Shown here piece by piece: positions 1-9,290 of a stretch of 26,312 nucleotides of DNA. The DNA is taken from contig DJAM01000004.1 in NCBI GenBank assembly GCA_002429595.1, positions 1-26,312 on the forward strand, read 5' to 3'. A model generated the notes under the pieces. The model saw nothing but the letters and a program-made list of their open reading frames with translations. It searched no databases and had not been told where the DNA came from. The DNA is from Coxiellaceae bacterium UBA6002 (GTDB lineage Bacteria > Pseudomonadota > Gammaproteobacteria > UBA6002). The position numbers were made by a program, and so were the translations under genes. The first letter of the stretch is position 1; each line of letters starts with the position of its first letter.

Positions 1-10
1 GAGACCTGCC

Positions 11-841
11 ATGTCCATCATCGATCAGTTAAAAGAGGCGCTTCAAAACGCCTTGGAGCAGTTCATCAAAGATCATGGACAGCTCTCCCCCGAGCGTCAA
101 CAGAATGTGCGAGAGATTCGCCGAATCATGGTGGAATCAGGCCCCACCGAAATTCGAGAAGCCTTGTGTCAGTATGTTGAAAACCTTTCCACGGGACTCA
201 TGACGTTATGGCCATTTTTAGAAGTGAATAAATTTAAAAATGCGATGCTTGGTGTTCTTAATGCGGCGCAATTTTCTGAACGCAATATTTTAAAAGGACT
301 CATTGCCCAGCTAGGTGAGCATATGGCTAGTCACCAACCCGATCAGGGAAAGAAAAATGATCCTGACCTTCTGACACGGCTGGAACGACTTGAAAAAGTA
401 GTCAGTTTTCAAAGCCATGAAGTATCAGGTTTGCAGCAAGAGATCAGTCGCCTTAAGCAGGAGAACCAACATTTGACTAAAACCATTGCGCTCTTATCAG
501 ACAAAAACAATGCGTTAATTTTGGCTCATCAAAAATTGCGCGAAGAAAAAACGCAGGTTGAGAACAATGCCAATCAATTAAAACAGGCTTATGCGCAATT
601 ACAACAAGAAAATGCTGCTCTTAAAAGGAGAATTGAGGAATTAACCAGTAAACCTAGCAAGAAATCAGAAACTGAAAATGTTGATGACCGTCAAAAACTG
701 ATGAGCATCAATCCTTTTATTCCTACATTTAAGAATAGTCGCTCGTGCAAATCTGAAGCCAGTGAGAAGGTGTTGCTATTAGAAACAATTGAAAGTGACG
801 AAAAGCAAGTCAGCGGTCGCAGTCTTTCGCTTCGCACTTAA
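11..841 (+). CDS. coiled-coil protein at the head of the trb operon, function unknown
   Basis: I do not recognise the family. The 276-residue product has no signal peptide or membrane segment. Residues 1-110 are predicted helical, with a short hydrophobic stretch near 60-75. Residues about 118-215 form a long coiled coil with heptad spacing of Leu/Ile and many Gln, Glu and Lys. The tail is polar and Ser/Lys-rich. The gene lies 45 bp upstream of trbB on the same strand, so it is probably co-transcribed with the transfer genes and may be a cytoplasmic regulator or accessory factor of conjugation; that role is inferred from position only. The ATG at 11 lies too near the window edge to judge its ribosome site fully. 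The reading frame is certain; the function is not. Confidence 0.75.
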   Translation: MSIIDQLKEALQNALEQFIKDHGQLSPERQQNVREIRRIMVESGPTEIREALCQYVENLSTGLMTLWPFLEVNKFKNAMLGVLNAAQFSERNILKGLIAQLGEHMASHQPDQGKKNDPDLLTRLERLEKVVSFQSHEVSGLQQEISRLKQENQHLTKTIALLSDKNNALILAHQKLREEKTQVENNANQLKQAYAQLQQENAALKRRIEELTSKPSKKSETENVDDRQKLMSINPFIPTFKNSRSCKSEASEKVLLLETIESDEKQVSGRSLSLRT

Positions 842-886
842 GGCAAAATGGTAGCGCAGATCAATCGTTATGCTGGGTAAATAAAA

Positions 887-1834
887 ATGAGAAATAACAT
901 TAAACAACAACGACGCTTTGAAAAGCTGCAACAGGAGTTGGGACCAGATTTGTTGACTTACCTGTCTGATCCAGCAATTATCGAAATTCATCTGAATGCT
1001 GATGGCCGATTGTGGATACGAACGCATGAGGAATTTAAGGACACTGGTAACTTTATGGATCCTGTGCAGTCACGAGAGCTGATTGGCAGTATTGCCGATC
1101 ATTATGGGTTAGTTGCCAATCATACTGCACCTCTCTTGGAAGCGGAAATACCGGAAAGTGGTTATCGATTTGTGGCTTTTTTGCCGCCGGTCGTCACCGC
1201 GCCTGCGTTTTCCATTCGAAAACCTTCCACACAAATTTTTACCTTAGAGGACTACCGACATCAACATGTCATCACCTCTCATCAAATCGATGTCTTACGA
1301 GGCGGTATTCATGCCAATGAATCTATATTGATTGCTGGAGGACCAGGGACGGGTAAAACCACCTTTGCCAATGCTCTGTTAAATGAAATGGTGGCCTTGG
1401 GCCATCCTCATCAACGTTTTATCTTGATTGAGGATATTCGTGAGCTCAAATGTACAGCACCGAATACCTTGCCCCTTAAAACTGCTGAGTTTATCAATCA
1501 TCACACTCTTTTCATCAAGACGCTTCGCGCCAGTCCCGATCGTTTAATCATTGGGGAGTGTCGTGGTCGTGAAATGGCGACTGTTCTTCAAGCCTGGAAT
1601 ACGGGTACGAAGGGGGGACTAGCTACCATACATGCGAATACCGCTAGAAGTGCCTTAATGAGGGTGAATGATATGGCACTCGCATCCGATATTCCCAGCT
1701 CACCCCGTTTGATTGTAGAGAGCATAGGGTTCGTGGTGTCTTTAACATCGCATGCCAAATCGGGTCGACGAGTGAATGAAGTTTTACAGGTACTGGATTA
1801 TAAGGATGACGATTATGTGTTACATACGTGTTAA
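887..1834 (+). CDS. trbB: TrbB, VirB11-family conjugation ATPase
   Basis: A 315-residue hexameric secretion ATPase acting at the cytoplasmic face of the inner membrane to power pilus assembly and DNA transfer. The Walker A motif GGPGTGKTT is at residues 151-159. It is followed by an Asp/Glu-rich motif (LIEDIRELK), a Walker B-type segment (LIIGECRGREM) and the family's His-box (GGLATIHANT). The N-terminal domain carries the expected SDPAIIEIHLNADGRLWI strand pattern. Length matches TrbB of IncP and Ti plasmids (about 320 residues). It is the first of nine trb genes in the usual order B-C-D-E-J-L-F-G-I, and its end overlaps the start of trbC, which suggests translational coupling. I chose TrbB over VirB11 because of this gene order and the short N-terminus. 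Confidence 0.95.
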   Translation: MRNNIKQQRRFEKLQQELGPDLLTYLSDPAIIEIHLNADGRLWIRTHEEFKDTGNFMDPVQSRELIGSIADHYGLVANHTAPLLEAEIPESGYRFVAFLPPVVTAPAFSIRKPSTQIFTLEDYRHQHVITSHQIDVLRGGIHANESILIAGGPGTGKTTFANALLNEMVALGHPHQRFILIEDIRELKCTAPNTLPLKTAEFINHHTLFIKTLRASPDRLIIGECRGREMATVLQAWNTGTKGGLATIHANTARSALMRVNDMALASDIPSSPRLIVESIGFVVSLTSHAKSGRRVNEVLQVLDYKDDDYVLHTC

Positions 1835-2123
1835 TGCTTTCTGGCGTAAAACCCTCAGTGCTTTATTGTTGCTGCTCCCCTCTCGATTATTGGCCAGCAC
1901 TCAGATGCCCTGGGATGACAGTTTATTGGTCATTCAAAATGCATTAACCGGTACGACAGCACATATCTTAATCATCATTGCCATTGCCATGAGCGGATTG
2001 ATGTGGGCGATAGGTGAGCAAGGCAGCATGATCCAAAAGGCCGGCAAAATTATTTTTGGAGGCTCTATCGCTACCGGGGCAGTTTCTATTTGTTCTGCCT
2101 TGAAATTGGTGGGTGGATTTTAA
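1815..2123 (+). CDS. trbC: TrbC, conjugative pilin precursor (VirB2 family)
   Basis: Small pilin of 102 residues. A basic start and a hydrophobic stretch of leucines form a signal peptide ending near LLAS-TQ (residues 25-30). The mature part has two hydrophobic helices (about 48-65 and 74-97) joined by a short loop, the usual TrbC/VirB2 hairpin. I place the start at the ATG at 1815, which overlaps the 3' end of trbB by 20 bp and has an AAGGA ribosome site at 1802-1806. An in-frame ATG at 1806 and longer starts exist, but the signal peptide fits the 1815 start best. Located between trbB and trbD, as in Ti and IncP trb operons. Confidence 0.88.
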   Translation: MCYIRVNAFWRKTLSALLLLLPSRLLASTQMPWDDSLLVIQNALTGTTAHILIIIAIAMSGLMWAIGEQGSMIQKAGKIIFGGSIATGAVSICSALKLVGGF

Positions 2124-2124
2124 G

Positions 2125-2469
2125 ATGGAATATTCTAGCCATCACTCCAAAGAGACGATTGAGATCATCCCTTGTCCTATTCATCCCGCATTAGTGCGAC
2201 CTATTTTATTAGCAGGGGCCGATCGACGTTTAGTGTTGCTTAACCTGACCTTGATCATCTTGCTAATTTTTGGAGTAGGTATCCATTTGACAACAGTATT
2301 AGCTGCCCTTTTTTTTGCGGTGATTGGACAAGGCGTTTTAATTCGTATTACGCAATACGATTCGGATTTCTTACAAGTTTATTTAAGACATATTCGTTAC
2401 CGAGATTTTTATTTGGCACAAAGTTCTGTCTTCGCCAAATCGTTGCAGCGTCCAACGTTTTATAAATAA
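2125..2469 (+). CDS. trbD: TrbD, inner-membrane component (VirB3 family)
   Basis: A 114-residue protein with a polar N-terminus (residues 1-40) that includes a PCPIHPALVRPILLAGADRR segment. Two adjacent hydrophobic helices follow (about 44-75), then a basic C-terminus. This matches TrbD/VirB3, which sits in the inner membrane next to the TrbE ATPase. The start is the ATG at 2125, one base after the trbC stop, with GGGTGGA at 2111-2117 as ribosome site. The tight spacing indicates translational coupling. Confidence 0.88.
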   Translation: MEYSSHHSKETIEIIPCPIHPALVRPILLAGADRRLVLLNLTLIILLIFGVGIHLTTVLAALFFAVIGQGVLIRITQYDSDFLQVYLRHIRYRDFYLAQSSVFAKSLQRPTFYK

Positions 2470-2515
2470 AAGCAAAAATAATGATGCAAATATTAATTCA
2501 GTTAAGTGAAGTATT

Positions 2516-4921
2516 ATGAAAGACTATCGTTACAAAGCACAAGGGTTAGGTGATTTATTAAATTATGCTTCGCTGATTGAGGAAGGCATTTTATGGTTAA
2601 AGGATGGTGCCTTTTGTGCCGGCTGGGAAGTCGAAGGAAAAGACAGCTATTCGATTGATCCCTCTTGGATAGTAGCTGCACGTCAGATACTCAATGCCAC
2701 CTTTATGCAATTAGAAAATGGATGGATGTTGCATAGTGATTTAATCCGAAAAGCAGTAAATGATTATATCGATCCGACCATCAATCATTTGCCCAATGCC
2801 ATGAGCTTATTTTTGGAGGAAGAGCGACACGATTATTTTTTACAGAAAAAACATTTTGAGAGTCGAACCCTCTTTGTATTGACATATAAACCGCCCGCAC
2901 CGGTTGAAAGTGGATTTCAACGCTTTTTTATGGCAGGAGAAAAATCCGCCTCTGCCTTAGAAGAAGGGCTACTTCATTTTAAGACCAAGTGCACTCAGTT
3001 CCAAAATGCCTTATCGAAGATTCTAACCATGAAGCCACTTAGCAGTGATCAGTTACTGACGCATTGTCATTTCTGCTTGAGCGGATTATCGCATGCCATT
3101 AAAACGCCCAAGGTGCCTTTTTACCTAGATCAGTATTTAGCCAGCCAAGATTTTTTAGGCGGCTTTGCTCCTCAAGTGGGTGAGAAACATCTAGCTGTGG
3201 TCGCCATTAACAGTTTTCCTTTAGAAAGTACCCCGGCGACGTTACAAGCCTTAAGTGAATTACCTATCGCCTTTCGCTTTTCACTTCGCTTTATTTTCAT
3301 GGGCAGTTTAAAAGCGGGTAGCGAGCTCAAAAAATGTCGCCGCTATTGGTTCCAAAAGCGTTTTGGGTTTGCTGGCTTGATCAAAGAAATCTTCCAGAGT
3401 CATGCGCAGGGGTTCTTGGATCAAGATGCTTTGACGATGACCCAGGATGCCGATCAGGCTCTGCATGCTGTTGATGCAGGGGCAGTGGGTAGTGGGTATC
3501 TTACCTGCAGCTTCATCCTGATGGAAAAAGAGAAAGCGCAACTTGAGGACAGCATAAAGCTGTTATCTAAGCTGTTAGAGAGTCGAGGCTTTACACCTCG
3601 TGTTGAAACCATTAATGCCATAGAAGCTTATTTGGGAAGTTTACCAGGACACGGCTATCAAAATATTCGAAAACCGATACTCTCCACTTTAAATTTAGCC
3701 GATTTTTTGTCGTTAAATGCCATTTGGAAAGGACAAGCAATCCATCCTTGCCCCTATTATCCACCCCAGAGTCCACCGCTTTTTTATGCGCAAACGCAAG
3801 GTAAAACGCCTTTTTCTTGCAGTTTGCATGTGGAAGATGTCGGTCACACGTTAGTGATTGGCGATACCGGTAGCGGTAAAAGTACCTTGCTTGGTTTTTT
3901 AATCTCACAGCATTTACGTTATCCCCGTGCACAGATTTTTATGTTTGATAAGGGGTATTCTAGCTTTACGCTTTGTCATGCGTTAGGCGGTAGTCATTAT
4001 GATATTGCACACGACGGCCTGTGTTTTGCGCCCTTACAAAACATTACCAATGACAGCGAAATGGATTGGGCCTGTGGGTGGTTAGAAACGCTCTTTGAAT
4101 CGCAGGGAGTGGTAATAACACCTATACATCGATCAGAAATTCGCGACAGTCTCCTGCGGCTTCGTATCAAGACTCATCCGACCTTAAGCGATTTGCAAAC
4201 GAGCTTGCAGCACCCTGAATTAAAACTCGCTTTAGAATTTTATACCGTAAGTGGGACGATGGGTCAGTTATTAGATGCGACACACGATGATTTTTCTTCG
4301 GGTTTTTTGCATGTCTTTGAAATGCAGCATTTATTAAACAAAGAAGAAAAGTTTGTCATTCCGGTTTTAAATTATCTCTTTCATCAAATCAATCAACGTT
4401 TGGCAGTGAATAAACCCTCTCTCATTATCATTGAAGAAGGTCACCGTTTTTTAAAAGGACACTTTGGGGCTCAGTTAGAAGTGTGGTTGCGGGAATGCCG
4501 TAAACACAATGCCGCGGTTATTTTTGTGACACAGAGTTTAGCGGAAGTTCATGCGGCCCATAGCAAAGCCATTTTATTAAATAGCTGTCCGACACGAATT
4601 TTTTTGCCAAATATGAATGCCCTTGCCCCCTATAACCAAGCACTCTACCGAGAATTAGGACTAACAGAGCAACACCTGCAGTTGATCGCACAAAGTACGC
4701 CAAAACAAGATTATTTTCTGATGTCGCCGCTTGGTAATCGCTTGATGGATCTTGTGTTATCGAAAGCTTTTTTAGCGTTGATGGAAAGCACCACGATAGA
4801 GGAACGGCAACATATTTTGCAATTAAAAGCGCAATATCAAGAGCAGTGGCTATCGCCCTATTTCATTGAGAAAGGATTGATCCAGGAGGCCAACCGGATA
4901 GCCGTTTTAAATCAACCGTAA
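2516..4921 (+). CDS. trbE: TrbE, VirB4-family conjugation ATPase
   Basis: A large 801-residue ATPase of the transfer machine, bound to the inner membrane. The N-terminal half is the CagE/TrbE/VirB domain (with the FRFSLRFIFMG segment near residues 254-264). The C-terminal half is the RecA-like motor: Walker A GDTGSGKS near residues 449-456 and Walker B SLIIIEEGHRFLKG near 633-646, followed by WLRECRKHNAAVIFVTQSL. Length is close to the usual 800-850. It follows trbD by 46 bp and precedes trbJ by 20 bp. The start is the ATG at 2516 behind AAGTGAAG. The frame is intact throughout, so I see no sign of decay. Confidence 0.95.
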   Translation: MKDYRYKAQGLGDLLNYASLIEEGILWLKDGAFCAGWEVEGKDSYSIDPSWIVAARQILNATFMQLENGWMLHSDLIRKAVNDYIDPTINHLPNAMSLFLEEERHDYFLQKKHFESRTLFVLTYKPPAPVESGFQRFFMAGEKSASALEEGLLHFKTKCTQFQNALSKILTMKPLSSDQLLTHCHFCLSGLSHAIKTPKVPFYLDQYLASQDFLGGFAPQVGEKHLAVVAINSFPLESTPATLQALSELPIAFRFSLRFIFMGSLKAGSELKKCRRYWFQKRFGFAGLIKEIFQSHAQGFLDQDALTMTQDADQALHAVDAGAVGSGYLTCSFILMEKEKAQLEDSIKLLSKLLESRGFTPRVETINAIEAYLGSLPGHGYQNIRKPILSTLNLADFLSLNAIWKGQAIHPCPYYPPQSPPLFYAQTQGKTPFSCSLHVEDVGHTLVIGDTGSGKSTLLGFLISQHLRYPRAQIFMFDKGYSSFTLCHALGGSHYDIAHDGLCFAPLQNITNDSEMDWACGWLETLFESQGVVITPIHRSEIRDSLLRLRIKTHPTLSDLQTSLQHPELKLALEFYTVSGTMGQLLDATHDDFSSGFLHVFEMQHLLNKEEKFVIPVLNYLFHQINQRLAVNKPSLIIIEEGHRFLKGHFGAQLEVWLRECRKHNAAVIFVTQSLAEVHAAHSKAILLNSCPTRIFLPNMNALAPYNQALYRELGLTEQHLQLIAQSTPKQDYFLMSPLGNRLMDLVLSKAFLALMESTTIEERQHILQLKAQYQEQWLSPYFIEKGLIQEANRIAVLNQP

Positions 4922-4941
4922 AAAATAAGAGGTTATGCGTC

Positions 4942-5673
4942 GTGAAAAAAATGAAAAAAATAAAAATGTTATTGTTAGTTGCGGGAGTGATTTACTCCTG
5001 TCAAAGCTTTGCCATATTGCCGATCGTCTATGATCCTTATGATGTATTCCAAAATACCATCACCGCCAAGAACTCGATTCAATCGTTAATTAATCAGGCA
5101 GAGCAATTAAAATGCGAAGTGCAAAATCTTAAAAAGTTAAGTGCACATCCTTTTGAAGGCAACAGTCAAATTTTAAGTCAACTTGCTCATCTCTCAAGCC
5201 AAGGGCAAGCGCTTTCTTATGGGGTAGGGAATGTGGATAAAGTGTTTGATAAAACATTCCCCGGATTTTCTGCGACGAAAGATTATCATCAAGCTTATAG
5301 TCAATGGTCAGGCAGTACGCGAGATACCTTAAAAAACTCAATGAATGCCTTATCCCTACAAGGCAAGTTGTTTGAAGATGAGCATCAAGTACTTAAGTCA
5401 CTTCAGCAGCAAAGCGACAGTGTGGCGGGCAATATAGAAGCACAACAAACGGCGCATCGACTTCAATTAGAGCAAATTGATCAAATGCAAAAATTGCGTC
5501 AAGTTCTTCTTAATCAAGCCAGTAGTCAAAATGCCTTTATGGCTTACCAGCTGCAAAAAGAACAAGCCGAACAAGCAAGCTTGCATGACTGGATTCAACA
5601 TAGCCAAGTGAGTTTTAAACGCTATGACGGACACACTGGCTTTGGTGTGACTGAATTTCCAGAGCTTCCTTAA
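4942..5673 (+). CDS. trbJ: TrbJ, periplasmic pilus-associated protein (VirB5-like)
   Basis: A 243-residue secreted protein. A strongly basic start and hydrophobic stretch form a Sec signal peptide cleaved near QSFA-IL (residue 24). The mature protein opens with the TrbJ-typical PIVYDPYDVFQNTITAKNSI segment and is then mostly amphipathic helix rich in Gln, Leu and Ser, as in TrbJ. Start: GTG at 4942 with AAGAGG at 4927-4932, nine bases upstream; an ATG three codons in is an alternative. In Ti and IncP operons a small trbK (entry exclusion lipoprotein) follows; here trbL begins 10 bp downstream and no trbK is present. Confidence 0.87.
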   Translation: MKKMKKIKMLLLVAGVIYSCQSFAILPIVYDPYDVFQNTITAKNSIQSLINQAEQLKCEVQNLKKLSAHPFEGNSQILSQLAHLSSQGQALSYGVGNVDKVFDKTFPGFSATKDYHQAYSQWSGSTRDTLKNSMNALSLQGKLFEDEHQVLKSLQQQSDSVAGNIEAQQTAHRLQLEQIDQMQKLRQVLLNQASSQNAFMAYQLQKEQAEQASLHDWIQHSQVSFKRYDGHTGFGVTEFPELP

Positions 5674-5683
5674 AAGAAAAAAA

Positions 5684-6655
5684 ATGACAGCCATTTTAAA
5701 TGACATCACTACCCAATATGCTGCGGCCACCACCGGTTGGTATCAGTATCTCTTTCCAATCGCAAATCATTTATTTGCAACCTTAGCGGTGATTGAGATT
5801 GCCTGGTCGGGCTTAAGCTTCGCGCTTGAAAAACAAGACATGGGTTCCTTATGGGTGGAGTTTTTAAAGCGTATTGTTTTTATCGGTTTCTTTTATGCGG
5901 TTCTGCTGCATGGTCATGTGTGGATTCCTGCCATTATCAAAAGTTTTATGTTAATCGGAAGTGGTGCGGCCCATATCGATAAGCTCGATCCTTCCAGTCT
6001 TTTCTCGCAAGGCATCAGTATTGCTAACAGTATGTTAGTGCCGTTGGAGGATAAAAATCTATTCACCCATTTTTTAGGCTTTTTTGTGGGTGCGCTAGCT
6101 GCCTTAATTACGGTGCTTTCTTTTGCCATTATCGCGGGCGAGCTGGTGGTGACATTAGTGGAATCCTATCTCGTGGTTGGAGCGGGTGTTCTCTTTTTGG
6201 GCTTAGGAAGTAGTCGCTGGACCAATGGCTTTACCGTTAAGTTTTTAAATTACGCGATCAGCGTTGGCTGCAAATTGTTTTTTCTGTATTTAATTGTTGG
6301 TGTGGGTGCAAATCTTGCACAGTCTTGGAGTCAATTAATAGTAGCCGGAGGCTTAACCAGCATGGCACCATTTTTGGAAGTCATGGGTGGCTCATTAATC
6401 TTTCTTTTTGTCGCTCGGAGTATTCCACACAAAGCAGCTCATCTCTTAAGCGGCAGTATCAGCGCCAACTTTGCAGGTATTTTTGCCACCACTCAAATGG
6501 TACCTGGCGCGAGAAACGTGTTAAGTGCCTCGCTTATTTCCAATGCGGCATCCAGTATTAATAAAGGTGTTACTCCTGCCAAACAGGCCTTTACCCACAC
6601 GCCTTCCTCTCCTAGCAAGAATCACCAGGCGAATACCGCTCAAAACAAGGATTAA
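5684..6655 (+). CDS. trbL: TrbL, polytopic inner-membrane protein (VirB6 family)
   Basis: A 323-residue membrane protein with roughly six hydrophobic helices between residues 15 and 245, the pattern of TrbL/VirB6, which forms the inner-membrane part of the DNA channel. The C-terminus is a polar Thr/Pro/Gln-rich cytoplasmic tail, also typical. It is shorter than many TrbL proteins (often 400-500 residues), mainly in the tail. The start is the ATG at 5684, 10 bp after trbJ. The trbF start follows its stop by two bases, so the two are translationally coupled. Confidence 0.9.
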   Translation: MTAILNDITTQYAAATTGWYQYLFPIANHLFATLAVIEIAWSGLSFALEKQDMGSLWVEFLKRIVFIGFFYAVLLHGHVWIPAIIKSFMLIGSGAAHIDKLDPSSLFSQGISIANSMLVPLEDKNLFTHFLGFFVGALAALITVLSFAIIAGELVVTLVESYLVVGAGVLFLGLGSSRWTNGFTVKFLNYAISVGCKLFFLYLIVGVGANLAQSWSQLIVAGGLTSMAPFLEVMGGSLIFLFVARSIPHKAAHLLSGSISANFAGIFATTQMVPGARNVLSASLISNAASSINKGVTPAKQAFTHTPSSPSKNHQANTAQNKD

Positions 6656-6657
6656 CC

Positions 6658-7359
6658 ATGAAAAAACGAAACAAGCTTTTATCAACGAATAACCAAGAAT
6701 TAGCTGCACAAATTGCCGCCACACAAAATCCTTACCTCAAAGCGCGGTTAGAATGGAATGAGTTATGGGGCGATACGCTAAAAGCCAAATCCCAGTGGCG
6801 ATGGGTTGCTTGTCTTTCCTTATTAGCCAATAGTTTTTTAGTTCTGGGGCTTATTTTCTTGTCGCTTAAATCACAGTACCTACCGTATGTCGTTAAGGTC
6901 GATGATCTGGGTAATGCCCTTTATGGCGGTTTTTTAAATCAAGAGAAAACCATTACTCCGCTTGAGATCAATGCTTTTTTAAGAAACTACTTAATCAATG
7001 CAAGGTCAGTGATGCTGGATGCGTTTGCCCAGAAGCGTGCTGTTGATTTTGTTTATAGCATCAGTTTACCGCCTGCGCGCAAGTTATTGGATGACTATTA
7101 TCGAAACAGTAATCCCTTCGTTATTAATCAACAAGAATTGGTGGAAGTGCAAATTAAAGGGGTGGTGCAGAAGTCCAGTAAAACCTGGCAAGTGGATTGG
7201 GAAGAAATTCATCGAAGTAGTGAAGGCGAATTTTTAAAACAGACTCGTTTTGAAGCCTTAATCACAATTGCGCATCTGTCCGTCAAAAATGTTGAGTTGT
7301 TAAATTCCAATCCATTAGGGATTTACATTCAGCATATCAGCTGGGCGGAACAAAAGTAA
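6658..7359 (+). CDS. trbF: TrbF, VirB8-family assembly factor
   Basis: A 233-residue bitopic inner-membrane protein. A polar cytoplasmic N-terminus (residues 1-45) is followed by one transmembrane helix (about 47-71). A periplasmic domain then begins with SQYLPYVVKVDDLGNALYGG, the TrbF/VirB8 entry into the NTF2-like fold. It nucleates assembly of the channel core through contacts with TrbG and TrbI. Length matches the family (about 230). Start ATG at 6658, two bases after the trbL stop. A 73-bp AT-rich gap to trbG follows, the longest inside trbB-trbI; it could hold a weak secondary promoter. Confidence 0.92.
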   Translation: MKKRNKLLSTNNQELAAQIAATQNPYLKARLEWNELWGDTLKAKSQWRWVACLSLLANSFLVLGLIFLSLKSQYLPYVVKVDDLGNALYGGFLNQEKTITPLEINAFLRNYLINARSVMLDAFAQKRAVDFVYSISLPPARKLLDDYYRNSNPFVINQQELVEVQIKGVVQKSSKTWQVDWEEIHRSSEGEFLKQTRFEALITIAHLSVKNVELLNSNPLGIYIQHISWAEQK

Positions 7360-7432
7360 TCGTCACTTAAAAAGTGAAAGCGAATAACAAATAACATAAT
7401 AAAAAATTAAGAAAAAATACCGGAGGTGTCTC

Positions 7433-8209
7433 ATGGAAAACCGACAAAGTTATTTACTTTTAATCTTACTCGTTTCAATGCTGCTTCCAGGATGTGCGCA
7501 AAAGGCCTTGCTTTTGCAACAGCCAATAACGCTACAAGCAAAGTCTTGTTCAAAAAAACCATTAGAAAGTAATGTCATTTATTTGCCCTGTCATAAAGAA
7601 GCCAGGATTTCCTGTCAGCCTTTACTACTAACGGATATTCGTCTTTTATCCGGAGAAACGATTTTAAGTTTAAACGCCGGTGATACGGCCAGATGGTTAT
7701 TCCAAGTGATGGTCAGTAACACCGATGCAGATCCTTTGACACACGTCCTGGTAAAACCCAAAGAAAGCCATCTTAAAACCAATCTCATTATTGCCACAAA
7801 TCAAAGAACCTACCACATCAATCTGGTATCGAGTGACGAAGCAAACGGTGCCCATATTGTGGCATTTACTGATGGCAAGAAAACGTTTTGTAACGAGGAG
7901 GAACATCAAAGAATCGATAGTCATTATGAGGTCAAAATACCCCACTTCCAAAAAGTTCCTTCTTGGGCACCTTACTGTGTGTATAACGACGGAGTTTCTG
8001 TTTATATCTCGATGCGGCACTTAAAACAAAACCTAGCTCCGAACTTCTACGTATTGGATGATCAACAACAGCTGCTACTGGTTAATTATATCACTACCCC
8101 TTACGGTTATCGAATTGATGAGCTTTTCGCTAAGGGATTGCTGATGGTAGGGACCGAAGATAAAGCACAGAAAGTTTACATTAATTATATTGGGAGGTCT
8201 CATCCATGA
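7433..8209 (+). CDS. trbG: TrbG, VirB9-family channel protein with a lipoprotein signal
   Basis: A 258-residue channel-core protein. The N-terminal hydrophobic segment ends in a lipobox (LLPGC, Cys21), so the mature protein should be a lipid-anchored outer-membrane lipoprotein. The VirB9/TrbG domain follows: an N-terminal strand-rich part with SVSNTD-like motifs, and a C-terminal part with VPSWAPYCVYNDGVSVYISM and PNFYVLDDQQQLLLVNYI, the hallmark O-layer segment. GGAGGT sits nine bases upstream of the ATG. Most TrbG proteins have an ordinary signal peptide and rely on the separate lipoprotein TrbH; no trbH is present here, so this protein may supply its own anchor. It overlaps trbI by four bases (ATGA). 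Confidence 0.9.
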   Translation: MENRQSYLLLILLVSMLLPGCAQKALLLQQPITLQAKSCSKKPLESNVIYLPCHKEARISCQPLLLTDIRLLSGETILSLNAGDTARWLFQVMVSNTDADPLTHVLVKPKESHLKTNLIIATNQRTYHINLVSSDEANGAHIVAFTDGKKTFCNEEEHQRIDSHYEVKIPHFQKVPSWAPYCVYNDGVSVYISMRHLKQNLAPNFYVLDDQQQLLLVNYITTPYGYRIDELFAKGLLMVGTEDKAQKVYINYIGRSHP

Positions 8210-9270
8210 ATACTAAAGAGAAAGAGCTTCCTACAGAACCATCTTCCATTTTTGCTAAGCCGCCTAAAGTAATGCGATTTAAAAAAACGGCGCTGATGGT
8301 CGTGATCCTTTTAGGTGCGTTGGTGGCCATCATCATCTTAACGTCGTTACCCAAACAAAAAGAAAGAGTGAATGAAGACACTTTGGAGAGTGAATCAGAA
8401 AATGTGCATTGGTTAGCGGCCAATACCGCTTTCAATAAGCCTCAAGCAGCTACCCCTGGGGAAGCAAAAGCAACACCCAACACTAATGATGAAAATACAT
8501 TACTCACCATTACTCCTGAGCAAAAGGAAAAACTAGCAACAGTACTCAAAGAAATGGACAAAGCACCTTCTGCGGGAAATGACAGCTTGGGAACCTATAG
8601 TGAGGCCAATCCTGAATCTCTACAAGCGGCTCAGAATGCTTCGATTGCTGTGAATGGCGATCGACCTTCGCAAGATACTGGCGTTTCTCAAAACAACTTA
8701 GCCAAAGATAATCTAAGCAGTAATACCATTCAAAGTAGTAATAGGGTTCCTGCTGGCACGCTGATACCAATTGTTTTTTTAAGTACCGTCAACAGTGAAC
8801 TTCCTGGATTTGTATTGGGCCAAATCACCCGAGATGTTTATAGTGCCACTCGAAAATGCTTGCTTCCTCAAGGGTCTAAATTGTTATTGCAGTACGAGGC
8901 GACTCACGAAAGCAGTGAGCGATTAGCCTACAAAGGGATATCACTCATTTTGCCGGAAGGAAAAACGATTGCTTTGGATAATGTGCCTGTCATCGACATG
9001 CAGGGCCAAATGGGTTTGCATGATCAAAGCAATCATCACAGGATGCGTAACTTTTTAGCTACTTTAGGGAATTTTTCTGTCGCAGAAGCTCATCAAGTTG
9101 CTACTTCTCAATTGGAATCTGCGATCACTGTAAATGGTAACCCCGGTTTAGCGATGGATCCTTTTTACACTGCTAATGGTTTTTCTCAAAAGCCCACCAC
9201 ATTTTATGTCAGAGCAGGCTATGCCTGTAATTTGCTATTGACCAAAGATTTGGTCCTTCCTGCCTATTAA
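8206..9270 (+). CDS. trbI: TrbI, VirB10-family channel protein
   Basis: A 354-residue protein that spans from the inner membrane to the outer-membrane complex. It has a cytoplasmic N-terminus (1-27), one transmembrane helix (28-48), a low-complexity Ala/Asn/Glu/Ser-rich periplasmic linker (50-180), and the VirB10/TrbI beta-barrel domain beginning with VPAGTLIPIVFLSTVNSELPG. The barrel has LPQGSKLLLQYEA, the antenna-like region near LHDQSNHHRMRNF, and ends FYVRAGYACNLLLTKDLVLP. It is shorter than typical TrbI (430-470) because of a compact linker. It is translationally coupled to trbG and is the last recognisable trb gene of the operon. Confidence 0.93.
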   Translation: MNTKEKELPTEPSSIFAKPPKVMRFKKTALMVVILLGALVAIIILTSLPKQKERVNEDTLESESENVHWLAANTAFNKPQAATPGEAKATPNTNDENTLLTITPEQKEKLATVLKEMDKAPSAGNDSLGTYSEANPESLQAAQNASIAVNGDRPSQDTGVSQNNLAKDNLSSNTIQSSNRVPAGTLIPIVFLSTVNSELPGFVLGQITRDVYSATRKCLLPQGSKLLLQYEATHESSERLAYKGISLILPEGKTIALDNVPVIDMQGQMGLHDQSNHHRMRNFLATLGNFSVAEAHQVATSQLESAITVNGNPGLAMDPFYTANGFSQKPTTFYVRAGYACNLLLTKDLVLPAY

Positions 9271-9290
9271 TTCCCGAAGAGGAACCCTAA

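Noticed and set aside
4920..7440. Search for trbK and trbH between trbJ and trbI
   Set aside because: Gaps are 10, 2 and 73 bp and hold no small lipoprotein frame; the genes are absent rather than missed.
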